DNA from: Mesorhizobium kowhaii
GTDB taxonomy: Bacteria > Pseudomonadota > Alphaproteobacteria > Rhizobiales > Rhizobiaceae
Assembly (NCBI RefSeq): GCF_003253745.1
Contig: NZ_MZXV01000076.1
Coordinates: forward strand, 124,001-188,000
Reading direction: 5' to 3'
DNA length: 64,000 bases
Made by a program: the position numbers and the translations under genes. The notes beneath the pieces are model-generated. The model worked only from the letters and a program-made list of their open reading frames with translations, did no database searches and was not told where the DNA came from. This document shows positions 9,448 through 16,968 of this stretch, piece after piece (position 1 is the stretch's first letter; each line of letters opens with the position of its first letter).

Positions 9448-10449
9448 TCACTTGACGACAAAACCATGTGCGAACGGATCGCGGTCGTCGATGAAGATGG
9501 TGTTCAATCCGGTCATCCGCGCCCAGCCGCCGATCGAGGGAATGATCGCCGGCTTGCCGGCGACGGTGACGTCCTTTTCGACCTTGCCCTTGAACAGCGA
9601 ACCGATGATCGATTCATGGACGAAGCTGTCGCCAGCCTTGAGCTTGCCCTTGGCATGAAGCTGCGCCATGCGCGCCGAGGTGCCAGTGCCGCACGGTGAG
9701 CGGTCGATCGCCTTGTCGCCATAGAAGACGGCATTGCGGGCGTCCGCACCCTCCACTGTCGGCTTGCCGGTCCACAGCATGTGCGACAACCGGTTGATGC
9801 CGGGGTTCTCCGGATGCACGAAGGAGTACTTTTCGTTGAGCCGCTGCCGCACCACCGGGCTCCAGGCGATGAAGTCGCCGGCGGAATAGTCGGCCATGTC
9901 GCGATAGTTCTTCTGTGGCTCGACGATGGCGTAGAAATTGCCGCCATAGGCGACATCGACGGTGATCTCGCCGAGCTGCGGGCATTCGACGGTCAACCCT
10001 TCGGCATGGAGGAAGGACGGCACATTGGTGATGCGCACCTCCTCGACATAGTCGCCGACCTGTTTGTACTCGGCGATGACCAGGCCGGCCGGCGTGTCGA
10101 GCCTGAGCACGCCCGGCGTCTTCGGTTTGATCAGCCCGTGCTCGATCGCCATCGTCACCGTGCCGATGGTGCCGTGGCCGCACATCGGCAGGCAGCCCGA
10201 GGTTTCGATGAACAGGATGGCGATGTCGCAATCGTCGCGCGTCGGCGGATAGAGGATCGAACCCGACATCACGTCATGGCCGCGCGGCTCGAACATCAGC
10301 CCGGTGCGGATCCAATCATATTCGGCGAGGAAGTGCGCGCGCCGTTCCATCATCGTCGACCCCTGCAGCAGCGGGCCGCCGCCGGCGACCAGCCGCACCG
10401 GGTTGCCGCAGGTGTGGCCGTCTATGCAGAAGAAGGATTTCTTGGCCAT
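9448..10449 (-). CDS. hypRE: 4-hydroxyproline 2-epimerase (proline racemase family)
   Basis: Interconverts trans-4-hydroxy-L-proline and cis-4-hydroxy-D-proline, the first catabolic step. The 333 residues carry both catalytic cysteines of the family: Cys90 in LPMCGHGTIG and Cys253 in DRSPCGTGTSA. The Cys/Cys pair excludes the Thr-type dehydratase branch. Family length and the C-terminus FIDDRDPFAHGF fit hydroxyproline epimerase. It is the third gene of the operon, 31 nt after the dehydrogenase. Its last 77 bases are repeated at 7932-8007. Confidence 0.92.
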   Translation of the reverse strand: MAKKSFFCIDGHTCGNPVRLVAGGGPLLQGSTMMERRAHFLAEYDWIRTGLMFEPRGHDVMSGSILYPPTRDDCDIAILFIETSGCLPMCGHGTIGTVTMAIEHGLIKPKTPGVLRLDTPAGLVIAEYKQVGDYVEEVRITNVPSFLHAEGLTVECPQLGEITVDVAYGGNFYAIVEPQKNYRDMADYSAGDFIAWSPVVRQRLNEKYSFVHPENPGINRLSHMLWTGKPTVEGADARNAVFYGDKAIDRSPCGTGTSARMAQLHAKGKLKAGDSFVHESIIGSLFKGKVEKDVTVAGKPAIIPSIGGWARMTGLNTIFIDDRDPFAHGFVVK

Positions 10450-10480
10450 GACGCTCCTCGAAAAATCAAAACCCGAAAAA

Positions 10481-11731
10481 TCAAAATCGTTGTGGACTGA
10501 AGGGGGCCAGATCGATCGGCGGAGTCTGCCCCAGGACGAGATCGCGGATCAACCGTCCCGTGGCTGCCGCCTGGGTCAGGCCGAGATGGCCATGGCCGAA
10601 GGCATAGACCACCGACCGGCCTCCCGGCGCGCGACCAATGACGGGCACCGAATCCGGCAACGAGGGACGGAACCCCATCCATTCGCGCCCGCCGGCCGGA
10701 TCGAGCCCCGGTAGGAATTTCTGTGCCTTCTGCAGCAGCGCCTTCGATCGCGCATAATTGGGCGGCCGCTCGATACCGCCGAACTCAACCGCGCCGCCGA
10801 CGCGCAGGCCCGTTTCGAGCGGCGTGATGACGAAGCCATGGCCGGAGAAGATCAGCTGCCGCTTCACGTCGAAGGCAGCCTTCGGCAATGTCGTGTTATA
10901 GCCGCGTTCGGTCTCCAGCGGAATGCGATCGCCGAATTGCCTCGCCAGCAGATGCGACCATGCGCCGGCGGCAATGATGAGATGCCTGGCCTGCCTGGTC
11001 GTGCCGTCGGCCAGCGTCAATGTCGCGCCATGCTGATCCGTCGCGACGCGCTCGATCCGGGCCATTTCAAAGCGCGCGCCCTTGGTCTGCGCGTAGGCCC
11101 ACACCGCCTTGCCGAGCAGTTTTGGATCGGCGACCGTCTTCCATCCCGGCACGAATGTGCCCTTGATGAAGCGCGGCGAAAGCCCGGGCTGCAAACCTGC
11201 CAGTTCCTCGCCCTCGACATGGCGGAAACCGATGCCGAAGCGCTCGCGGGCCGCCCAGCCGGGCAGTGAGGCACGGAACTCGGCCTCGCTCTCGTAGAGT
11301 TCGAGCGAGCCGTCCTCGCGCAGCATGCCTCGCGTGCCGGAACGGTCGAGCAGGCCCATCCATTCCGCTTCGGCGAGTTTCATCATGCCCGCCTGGGCGG
11401 CGAGGCTCGCTTCGTATTTTGCCGGCGCGCCGGCGCGCCAGAAGCGTATCAGCCAGGGCAACAGCTTTGGCAGATAGGCCGGCGGAATGCTGAGCGGGCC
11501 GAGTGGGTCGGCCAGCCATTTCGGCAGCTGCCGGATCATGCCCTTGTGGGCCATTGGCAGGACGTCGGAAAAGGCGAAGGCGGCGGCATTGCCGGAGCTC
11601 GTTTCCTCGCAAATGCCGGTGCGGTCGAAGACCGTGACGTAGCGCCCCGCCTCGGCAAGACAGGCTGCGGCGCAGATGCCGATGATGCCGCCACCGACGA
11701 TGGCGACATCGATTGAAGCATCGCTATTCAT
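10481..11731 (-). CDS. hypO: FAD-dependent D-hydroxyproline dehydrogenase (DadA family)
   Basis: Predicted to oxidise cis-4-hydroxy-D-proline to pyrroline-4-hydroxy-2-carboxylate, passing electrons to the membrane. The 416 residues start with a Rossmann FAD motif (AIVGGGIIGICAAACLAEAG) and carry the DAO/DadA C-terminal pattern (GFRPSLPDSVPVIGRAP, YAFGHGHLGLTQAA). The function rests mainly on its place between the epimerase and the deaminase, as in Sinorhizobium hyp clusters. Sequence alone would only say D-amino-acid dehydrogenase. It lies 71 nt after the deaminase gene. Confidence 0.85.
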   Translation of the reverse strand: MNSDASIDVAIVGGGIIGICAAACLAEAGRYVTVFDRTGICEETSSGNAAAFAFSDVLPMAHKGMIRQLPKWLADPLGPLSIPPAYLPKLLPWLIRFWRAGAPAKYEASLAAQAGMMKLAEAEWMGLLDRSGTRGMLREDGSLELYESEAEFRASLPGWAARERFGIGFRHVEGEELAGLQPGLSPRFIKGTFVPGWKTVADPKLLGKAVWAYAQTKGARFEMARIERVATDQHGATLTLADGTTRQARHLIIAAGAWSHLLARQFGDRIPLETERGYNTTLPKAAFDVKRQLIFSGHGFVITPLETGLRVGGAVEFGGIERPPNYARSKALLQKAQKFLPGLDPAGGREWMGFRPSLPDSVPVIGRAPGGRSVVYAFGHGHLGLTQAAATGRLIRDLVLGQTPPIDLAPFSPQRF

Positions 11732-11802
11732 GGCTGCACATCGCGATGCATGTACCGACCTTCGCTTCTATCCACACCATGCAGCCTGCGACATTGCCAC
11801 TC

Positions 11803-12696
11803 TCAGAACTGCGGCAGTGTCGGCCGAACCGCCAGTGCGTCCTTGACGATCTTCTCGACTGCCTTGCGGCGCTCGCCCGACAGCGGCTGGCGCGGCATGC
11901 GCACGCGGTCATTGGTATTGATTGCAAAAACTTCGGCAAGCTTGATGTTCTGGACCAGATAGGTCGAGACGTCGAGATCGAGCAGCGGCCGGAACCAGCG
12001 GTAGATGGCGAGCGCCTCTTCGCGGCGGCCCTGCTTCATCAGCTGGTAGATGGCGACCGTCTCGCGTGGAAACGCGGTGACCAGTCCGGCGACCCAGCCG
12101 ATGGCGCCGACCGACAGCGCCTCGAAAGCGAGATTGTCGACGCCGGTGAACAGGTCATAGCGGTTGCCGAGACGATTGATGATCTCGGTCGAGCGGCGGA
12201 TGTCGTCGGAGGATTCCTTGATGGCGACAAAGCGCTTGTCCGATGCCAGTTCCTCCATCTGGTCGACGGTGACGTCGACGCGGTAGGCAAGCCGGTTGGA
12301 ATAAATCATGACCGGCAGGTCGCCGGCCTCTGCGACGGCGCGCAGCGCCGCAACCGTCTCTTCCGCATTGGTGTGATAGATCGGGCTCGGCACCACCATC
12401 AGGCCGTTGGCGCCTTCCTTGGCGGCGCGGCGCGCAATGCTGGCCGCCTCGCGGGTGCCGGCCTCATTGACCGTGAGCAGCACCGGCTTCTTGCCGGCGA
12501 CCTTCTGCGCGGTCTTCAGCACTTCGATCTTCTCGTCCGGCGACAGCATCGGCCCTTCGCCGAGCGATCCGCAGACGATGATGCCGTCGCAGCCGGCCTC
12601 CATCTGCAGGCCAAAGCAGCGCTCCATCTCGGCATGGTCGAGGCGGTCGTCGGCGGTGAATTTGGTCGTAACGGCTGGGAAAACTCCGGCCCACAT
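11803..12696 (-). CDS. hypD: 1-pyrroline-4-hydroxy-2-carboxylate deaminase (DHDPS family)
   Basis: Predicted to convert pyrroline-4-hydroxy-2-carboxylate to 2-oxoglutarate semialdehyde and ammonia. The 297-residue protein has a dihydrodipicolinate-synthase TIM barrel: the phosphate-loop-like CGSLGEGPMLS, the catalytic Tyr in VMIYSN, and the Schiff-base Lys160 in FVAIKESSDD. I prefer the ATG at 12696 over the one at 12702 because GGAGAG sits 6 nt before it. It is first in the operon, just downstream of two palindromes next to a divergent GntR gene. The next enzyme, 2-oxoglutarate-semialdehyde dehydrogenase, is not adjacent. Confidence 0.87.
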   Translation of the reverse strand: MWAGVFPAVTTKFTADDRLDHAEMERCFGLQMEAGCDGIIVCGSLGEGPMLSPDEKIEVLKTAQKVAGKKPVLLTVNEAGTREAASIARRAAKEGANGLMVVPSPIYHTNAEETVAALRAVAEAGDLPVMIYSNRLAYRVDVTVDQMEELASDKRFVAIKESSDDIRRSTEIINRLGNRYDLFTGVDNLAFEALSVGAIGWVAGLVTAFPRETVAIYQLMKQGRREEALAIYRWFRPLLDLDVSTYLVQNIKLAEVFAINTNDRVRMPRQPLSGERRKAVEKIVKDALAVRPTLPQF

Positions 12697-12710
12697 GGTC
12701 ATCTCTCCAT

Positions 12711-12722
12711 CTGATATATCAG
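12711..12722. promoter_or_regulatory. Operator palindrome CTGATATATCAG
   Basis: A perfect 12-bp palindrome 14 nt upstream of the deaminase ATG. It shares the half-site TGATATAT with the palindrome at 12767-12787, so both are probably bound by the GntR regulator encoded to the right. Confidence 0.65.
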
Positions 12723-12766
12723 TGGTATATCTGTTAAGAAACCGCCTGTCAATGAGGATTCTCCTA

Positions 12767-12787
12767 TGATATATCCTGAATATATCA
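12767..12787. promoter_or_regulatory. Operator palindrome upstream of the GntR gene
   Basis: Perfect 8-bp arms TGATATAT and ATATATCA around a 5-nt spacer CCTGA, ending at the regulator's SD. It has the same half-site as 12711-12722, with 44 bp between the two sites. This suits repression of both divergent promoters and autoregulation. Confidence 0.65.
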
Positions 12788-12798
12788 GGAGATCGCCT

Positions 12799-13458
12799 TT
12801 GATATCCATGGAATCAACTACGACATTCGAGCCCGCGGCGGCCAAAGCCTACCGCGTGCTCGAGCACATGATCGTCACGCTCGAACTGGCGCCGGCGAGT
12901 TTCGTCACCGAGGGCGCCCTGATCGAAAGGCTGGCGCTCGGCCGCACACCGGTGCGTGAAGCAATCCAGCGACTGGCCTGGGAAGGGCTGCTCGACGTGC
13001 GGCCGCGCGCCGGCATCGCGATCGCTCCGCTGCATCCCGGCGACTGGCTGCGCGTTCTGGATGCGCGTCGTGGCGTCGAGGTGGTGCTGGCTCGTTCCGC
13101 CGCCCGCTTCGTCACCCGCGAGGCCGCCGACATGTTTCACGAGGCAGCCCTTGCCATGCAAAAGGCAGTGATCGCGGGCAATGTGCTTGCCTTCATCCAG
13201 GCCGACAAGGCGCTCGACGAAGCGCTGGCGCTGGCCGCCGACAATCCGTTCGCTGCCCGCCTGGCAGCTCCCTTGCAGACCCACAGCCGCCGCTTCTGGT
13301 TCCGCTACAAGGCCGACACCGGGCTTGCCGAATCGGCCGAGCACCATGTCGCGCTGATCCGCTCGATCCTTGACGGCGACGAGGAGGCCGCGGCCAAGGA
13401 TGCCAAGCGGCTGATGGCGCTGCTGCGCGGCCACGCCGAGGTGGCTGCAACGCGCTGA
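12799..13458 (+). CDS. GntR-family regulator of hydroxyproline catabolism (FCD type)
   Basis: 219 residues: an N-terminal winged helix (FVTEGALIERLALGRTPVREAIQRLAWEG split over residues about 27-55) with the GntR signature RTPVREA, and an all-helical FCD effector domain. I chose a TTG start at 12799 because AGGAG ends 7 nt before it. The in-frame ATG at 12808 is too far from that SD (16 nt), and the longer ATG at 12766 would translate through the operator. It is divergent from the deaminase gene with two matching palindromes between them, so it most likely represses the operon until hydroxyproline or a product binds. Confidence 0.85.
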   Translation: MISMESTTTFEPAAAKAYRVLEHMIVTLELAPASFVTEGALIERLALGRTPVREAIQRLAWEGLLDVRPRAGIAIAPLHPGDWLRVLDARRGVEVVLARSAARFVTREAADMFHEAALAMQKAVIAGNVLAFIQADKALDEALALAADNPFAARLAAPLQTHSRRFWFRYKADTGLAESAEHHVALIRSILDGDEEAAAKDAKRLMALLRGHAEVAATR

Positions 13459-13467
13459 TCGGGCGGT

Positions 13468-13785
13468 TCAGATCCCTTTCGCCGTTGTGGTCACCGCGAG
13501 GGTATTCTCCCAGCCCTCACCGGTCGCGATGATGCAGCTTCGGCCCTGCACGTCGGTTACCAGCATGGTCCATGTCCCACTTGCCGAAACATAGATCTCG
13601 ACAATGGCGGCTTGCCCGACCACACCGTAGCCGATCTGCTTTTGTTGGAAGGCCTGCGCCAGTCCCGCGACAAGATCGCTGTGGCCGCCGCAGACGAATT
13701 GCGCCTGCGCGGACAGCGTCGACATCGCCAGCACGGCGCCGATCGCGGCTATCCTGATCCATCGAAACGAAAAATTGTGTGCCAT
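13468..13785 (-). CDS. Small secreted protein of unknown function
   Basis: 105 residues with a clear Sec signal peptide (IRIAAIGAVLAMSTLSAQAQ, cut near AQA) and a mature part of about 75 residues with two cysteines (CGGHSD and RSCIIATGEGWE) that could form a disulfide. AAGGAGGTG lies just before the ATG. The mature region has alternating short hydrophobic strands. I do not recognise the family. It is convergent with the GntR gene (9 nt between stops). Confidence 0.75.
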   Translation of the reverse strand: MAHNFSFRWIRIAAIGAVLAMSTLSAQAQFVCGGHSDLVAGLAQAFQQKQIGYGVVGQAAIVEIYVSASGTWTMLVTDVQGRSCIIATGEGWENTLAVTTTAKGI

Positions 13786-13837
13786 TTGGCACCTCCTTCG
13801 CCTTCACGTTCCGGCAAAGGGAGGCACATAGGCAGCC

Positions 13838-13879
13838 TCAATATGCCGGAGCGTTCCAGGCCGGGTTCGACGTCTTCAT
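13838..13879 (-). CDS. Possible 13-codon ORF with a strong SD
   Basis: MKTSNPAWNAPAY followed by TGA, preceded by AAGGAG at 7 nt. It is also the in-frame end of a longer open frame (13838-14029, 63 residues) whose start lacks an SD. It lies 52 nt upstream of the secreted-protein gene on the same strand, so it could be a leader peptide. Evidence is limited to the SD. Confidence 0.25.
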   Translation of the reverse strand: MKTSNPAWNAPAY

Positions 13880-14094
13880 CACGTCACTCCTTCTGGTTTC
13901 CGGTCTGTCGTCAGGGAATTTTATCACATTCCCTGGATTCGATATGGTGAGGTCCCTATCCGAAAACAAGCGCCATTTAAGGCCTTGCCGCCACCGGCAC
14001 CACTGGACAGGATTCTTGTCCGCCGGCACAAACGGAACAAGCTAAACTGCGACCATATTCGATCTTGCGGCGCGCTGCAGGGCGACGATCCGCG
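13880..14094. other. Intergenic stretch without recognisable gene
   Basis: Together with 13786-13837 this leaves about 300 bases between the secreted-protein gene and the HxlR gene. It contains a GGGAATTT...ATTCCC-like imperfect palindrome near 13915-13935 (plus strand GGGAATTTTATCACATTCCC), which may be part of a promoter for the leftward genes. Nothing else stands out. Confidence 0.3.
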
Positions 14095-14508
14095 TCAGCC
14101 TTCCACGGGTTCGCGAAGCGCCGCCCATTTCAGCAGGGCGTCGAGAGCCGGGCATAGCGCCTGCCCCCAATCGGTCAGGCAGTACTCGACTTTCGGCGGC
14201 ACCTGATGATGCACGATGCGGCGCACGATCCCGTCGCCCTCCATCTGCCTCAGTTGCTGGATCAGCATCTTCTGCGAGATCGCCGGGATCGCCCGTTCGA
14301 GGTCCGAAAAGCGCAACACCTTGCCGCCGAACAGGTGAAACAGGATCACCAGCTTCCAGCGGCCTTCGAGGATCCGCAGCACATTCTCGACACCGCTCGC
14401 CGCGGACAATGGCGTCAGCGCCTCAACTTTATTTTCCGGCCCAACCTTACTTTCGGACGCGCCCTTACTTTTAGGTAAGTACCTTACTTTTTCGTCGGTT
14501 CTTGTCAT
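14095..14508 (-). CDS. HxlR-family transcriptional regulator
   Basis: 137 residues with the HxlR winged helix-turn-helix: ILEGRWKLVILFHLFGGKV, FSDLERAIPAISQKMLIQQL, and YCLTDWGQALCPALDAL. The start is uncertain. ATGs exist at 14508 and 14526, neither with a strong SD, and the first about 40 residues (SKGASESKVGPENKVEAL) are not part of the domain. The DNA coding for that stretch carries three copies of CCTTACTTT, which could be operators if translation really starts further in. It is divergent from the NTF2-like gene, which it probably controls. Confidence 0.82.
   Translation of the reverse strand: MTRTDEKVRYLPKSKGASESKVGPENKVEALTPLSAASGVENVLRILEGRWKLVILFHLFGGKVLRFSDLERAIPAISQKMLIQQLRQMEGDGIVRRIVHHQVPPKVEYCLTDWGQALCPALDALLKWAALREPVEG
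14445..14490. promoter_or_regulatory. Three direct repeats CCTTACTTT at the HxlR gene start
   Basis: Copies at 14445-14453, 14463-14471 and 14482-14490 are spaced 18-19 bp apart, about two helical turns, with an inverted half AGGTAAG at 14473-14479. The regular spacing suggests protein binding, but the repeats fall inside the predicted N-terminal codons. Confidence 0.4.
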
Positions 14509-14592
14509 TTTGTCAGCATATCTCATTTTAGGAGCCGGACAAGGCCGCAGACCTTTGCGTCGATGGCGGGATCCGAAACCGGAGATGAAACC

Positions 14593-14922
14593 ATGACCGT
14601 AAAACTTCCGCAGCCGCTGACCGATTATTTTGCCGCCAAGAACAGGCACGACATCGGCGCCATGCTCATCCCCTTCTCGTCGGATGCCACGGTCAAGGAC
14701 GAAGGCGAAACCCATCTGGGTTCGACCGCCATCCGCAAATGGATGGAAGCAACGACAAGCAAATACCGGGTGACGGTTGAGGTCGCCGACGTGACCGCCA
14801 ATGGCGATGCGTGGCGGATCGCCGGCATCGTCTCAGGCAATTTCCCCGGCAGTCCGGCGACGCTGCACTACAATTTCACACTGCATGACGGCCGGGTCGC
14901 AAGACTGGAGATCGGCGCATGA
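14593..14922 (+). CDS. NTF2-like / SnoaL-like small protein
   Basis: 109 residues of the alpha+beta barrel NTF2-like type: helix QPLTDYFAAKNRHDIGAML, then strands with VKDEGETHLGSTAIRKWM and the C-terminal LHYNFTLHDGRVARLEI. This fold serves small hydrolases, isomerases and ligand binders, so no reaction can be assigned. GGAG 8 nt before the ATG at 14593 fixes the start against an upstream ATG at 14563. It is divergent from the HxlR gene across 84 nt. Confidence 0.85.
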   Translation: MTVKLPQPLTDYFAAKNRHDIGAMLIPFSSDATVKDEGETHLGSTAIRKWMEATTSKYRVTVEVADVTANGDAWRIAGIVSGNFPGSPATLHYNFTLHDGRVARLEIGA

Positions 14923-14949
14923 CCATTCTGCACGGCGGAGCTTCAGAAT

Positions 14950-14975
14950 GGAAAAAGGCGGGATAAACCCGCCTT
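14950..14975 (-). terminator. Rho-independent terminator downstream of mmsA
   Basis: Stem AAGGCGGG/CCCGCCTT (14955-14962 with 14968-14975), 5-nt loop, followed on the minus strand by TTTTTC. It lies beyond the mmsA tail remnant, so it probably came with that remnant and now ends mmsA transcription. Confidence 0.75.
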
Positions 14976-14999
14976 CTTCATACTCAATGTTTTCCGGTC

Positions 15000-15044
15000 T
15001 CAGTTCATCGTCGGGATGACGAACTCCGCACCGTCCTTGATGCC
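15000..15044 (-). pseudogene. Remnant of an mmsA 3' end
   Basis: 15002-15044 matches 15099-15141, the end of the intact gene, at 41 of 43 positions, and encodes GIKDGAEFVIPTMN plus a stop (TGA here, TAG in the intact gene). The 54 bases between the copies show no homology. This is a second gene-tail remnant, similar in kind to the one at 7932-8007. Confidence 0.75.
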
Positions 15045-15096
15045 TGCCCGCGCGCCCGCAGCCGAAGGCGAGGACGCGCAAGCAAGAATCGTCCGG

Positions 15097-16593
15097 CTAG
15101 TTCATCGTCGGGATGACGAATTCGGCACCGTCCTTGATGCCGGACGGCCAGCGCGAGGTCACCGTCTTGGTCTTGGTGTAGAAGCGGAACGCGTCCGGGC
15201 CATGCTGGTTGAGGTCGCCGAAGGAGGACGCCTTCCAGCCGCCGAAGGTGTAGTAGGCGATCGGCACCGGGATCGGCACGTTGATACCGACCATGCCGAC
15301 CTGGACCCGCGAGGCGAAATCGCGCGCCGCGTCACCGTCACGGGTGAAGATGGCGACGCCATTGCCCATCTCATGGTCGTTGGCGAGCTTGATCGCACTC
15401 TCATAGGTCGGCGCGCGCACCACCGAGAGCACCGGACCAAAGATCTCTTCCTTGTAGATGCGCATGTCTGATGTGACGTTGTCGAACAGGCAGCCGCCCA
15501 TGTAGTAGCCATCCTCGTAGCCCTGCATGGAGAAGCCACGGCCGTCGACGACCAGCTTGGCGCCTTCCTTGACGCCGGTGTCGACGTAACCCTTGACGCG
15601 CTCCAGCGCCTGCGCCGTCACCAGCGGGCCGAAATCGGCCGAAGAGTCGGTCGAAGGTCCGACCTTCAGGCTTTCGACGCGCGGGATCAGTTTTTCCATC
15701 AACCGGTTGGCGGTGTCGTTGCCGACCGGGACGGCCACCGAGATCGCCATGCAGCGTTCGCCGGCCGAGCCGTATCCGGCGCCGATCAGCGCGTCGACGG
15801 TCTGGTCCATGTCGGCATCGGGCATGATGATCATGTGGTTCTTGGCGCCGCCGAAGCACTGCACGCGCTTACCGGCGGCAGTGCCGCGCGAATAGATGTA
15901 GTGGGCGATCGGCGTCGAGCCGACAAAGCCGATGGCCTTGATGTCGGGATCGTCGAGGATCGCATCGACCACGCCCTTGTCGCCATTGACGACGTTGAGG
16001 ATGCCGGCGGGCAGGCCGGCTTCGATGAACAGTTCGGCGATGCGCATCGGCACGCCCGGGTCGCGCTCCGACGGTTTCAGGATGAAGGCATTGCCGCAGG
16101 CGATAGCCGGCGCGATCTTCCACAGCGGGATCATCGCCGGGAAGTTGAACGGCGTGATGCCGGCGACGACGCCGAGCGGCTGGCGCATCGAATAGACATC
16201 GATGCCGGGGCCGGCGCCGTCGGTGAATTCGCCCTTCATCATATGCGGTGCGCCGATGCAGACCTCGACCACTTCCAGGCCGCGCTGGATGTCTCCCTTG
16301 GCGTCGGCGATCGTCTTGCCATGCTCGCGGGCCAGAATATCGGCCAGCAGGTCATAGTCGCGGGCGACGAGTTCGAGGAACTTCATCAGCACGCGCACGC
16401 GGCGCTGCGGGTTGGTTGCCGCCCATTTGGGCTGCGCTGCCTTGGCATTCTCGACGGCCGCGCGCAGTTCCGCCTGCGAAGCGAGCGCCACCGTGCCACG
16501 CACCGTGCCGTCCATCGGCTGCATGACATCCTGCTTGCGGCCGCTGGTGCCGGCGACATGCTTGCCGCCGATGAAATGACCGTAGTCGATCAT
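15097..16593 (-). CDS. mmsA: Methylmalonate-semialdehyde dehydrogenase (CoA-acylating)
   Basis: NAD- and CoA-dependent oxidation of (methyl)malonate semialdehyde to propionyl-/acetyl-CoA, used in valine, inositol or beta-alanine catabolism. The 498 residues show the MmsA pattern: the opening MIDYGHFIGGKHVAGTSGR, VCIGAPHMMKGEFTDG, catalytic Cys in GSAGERCMAISVAV, and the C-terminus SRWPSGIKDGAEFVIPTMN. AGGGAGAG before the ATG at 16593 fixes the start. It is divergent from a LysR gene, with a large inverted repeat in between. No other valine or inositol genes are adjacent. Confidence 0.95.
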   Translation of the reverse strand: MIDYGHFIGGKHVAGTSGRKQDVMQPMDGTVRGTVALASQAELRAAVENAKAAQPKWAATNPQRRVRVLMKFLELVARDYDLLADILAREHGKTIADAKGDIQRGLEVVEVCIGAPHMMKGEFTDGAGPGIDVYSMRQPLGVVAGITPFNFPAMIPLWKIAPAIACGNAFILKPSERDPGVPMRIAELFIEAGLPAGILNVVNGDKGVVDAILDDPDIKAIGFVGSTPIAHYIYSRGTAAGKRVQCFGGAKNHMIIMPDADMDQTVDALIGAGYGSAGERCMAISVAVPVGNDTANRLMEKLIPRVESLKVGPSTDSSADFGPLVTAQALERVKGYVDTGVKEGAKLVVDGRGFSMQGYEDGYYMGGCLFDNVTSDMRIYKEEIFGPVLSVVRAPTYESAIKLANDHEMGNGVAIFTRDGDAARDFASRVQVGMVGINVPIPVPIAYYTFGGWKASSFGDLNQHGPDAFRFYTKTKTVTSRWPSGIKDGAEFVIPTMN

Positions 16594-16763
16594 GATTTCT
16601 CTCCCTGGGTTTGTGATGGTGCATTGTCCGCCTTTGCCCGGCGGATGGCAACGCGAGTGAGAACGCAACCGTTGTGCATGAAATAGACAACAGAAGCCGG
16701 CTGTGCATTAATTGCCGCAAATAACCTGATACTTCGATCGTTCCAAGGATTGAAAGATTGCAT

Positions 16764-16932
16764 TCCTTCCCACCCCCCTCTGGCCTGCCGGCCATCTCCC
16801 CCGCAAGGGGGGAGATCGGAAGTCGCCGCCCATGTCGCAAATCTTCGGCGCCGCAAGGGGCGCGCCGTCGGCAGAGCTGCCAATCTCCCCCCTTGCGGGA
16901 GAGATGTCCGGCAGGACAGAGAGGGGTGGGCG
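16764..16932. repeat. Long inverted-repeat intergenic element (RIME-like), copy 1
   Basis: The arms, about 48 bp each, pair almost completely: 16770-16817 (CCCACCCCCCTCTGG..., ending GGGGGGAGAT) with 16882-16930 (AATCTCCCCCCTTGCGGG..., ending GAGAGGGGTGGG). Each arm itself holds a smaller hairpin (CTCCCCCGCAAGGGGGGAG). This is the form of rhizobial intergenic mosaic elements. It lies between divergent mmsA and lysR. Confidence 0.75.
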
Positions 16933-16968
16933 GGAACGCGACGCGCATCGCTAAGACGGACCATCCCC

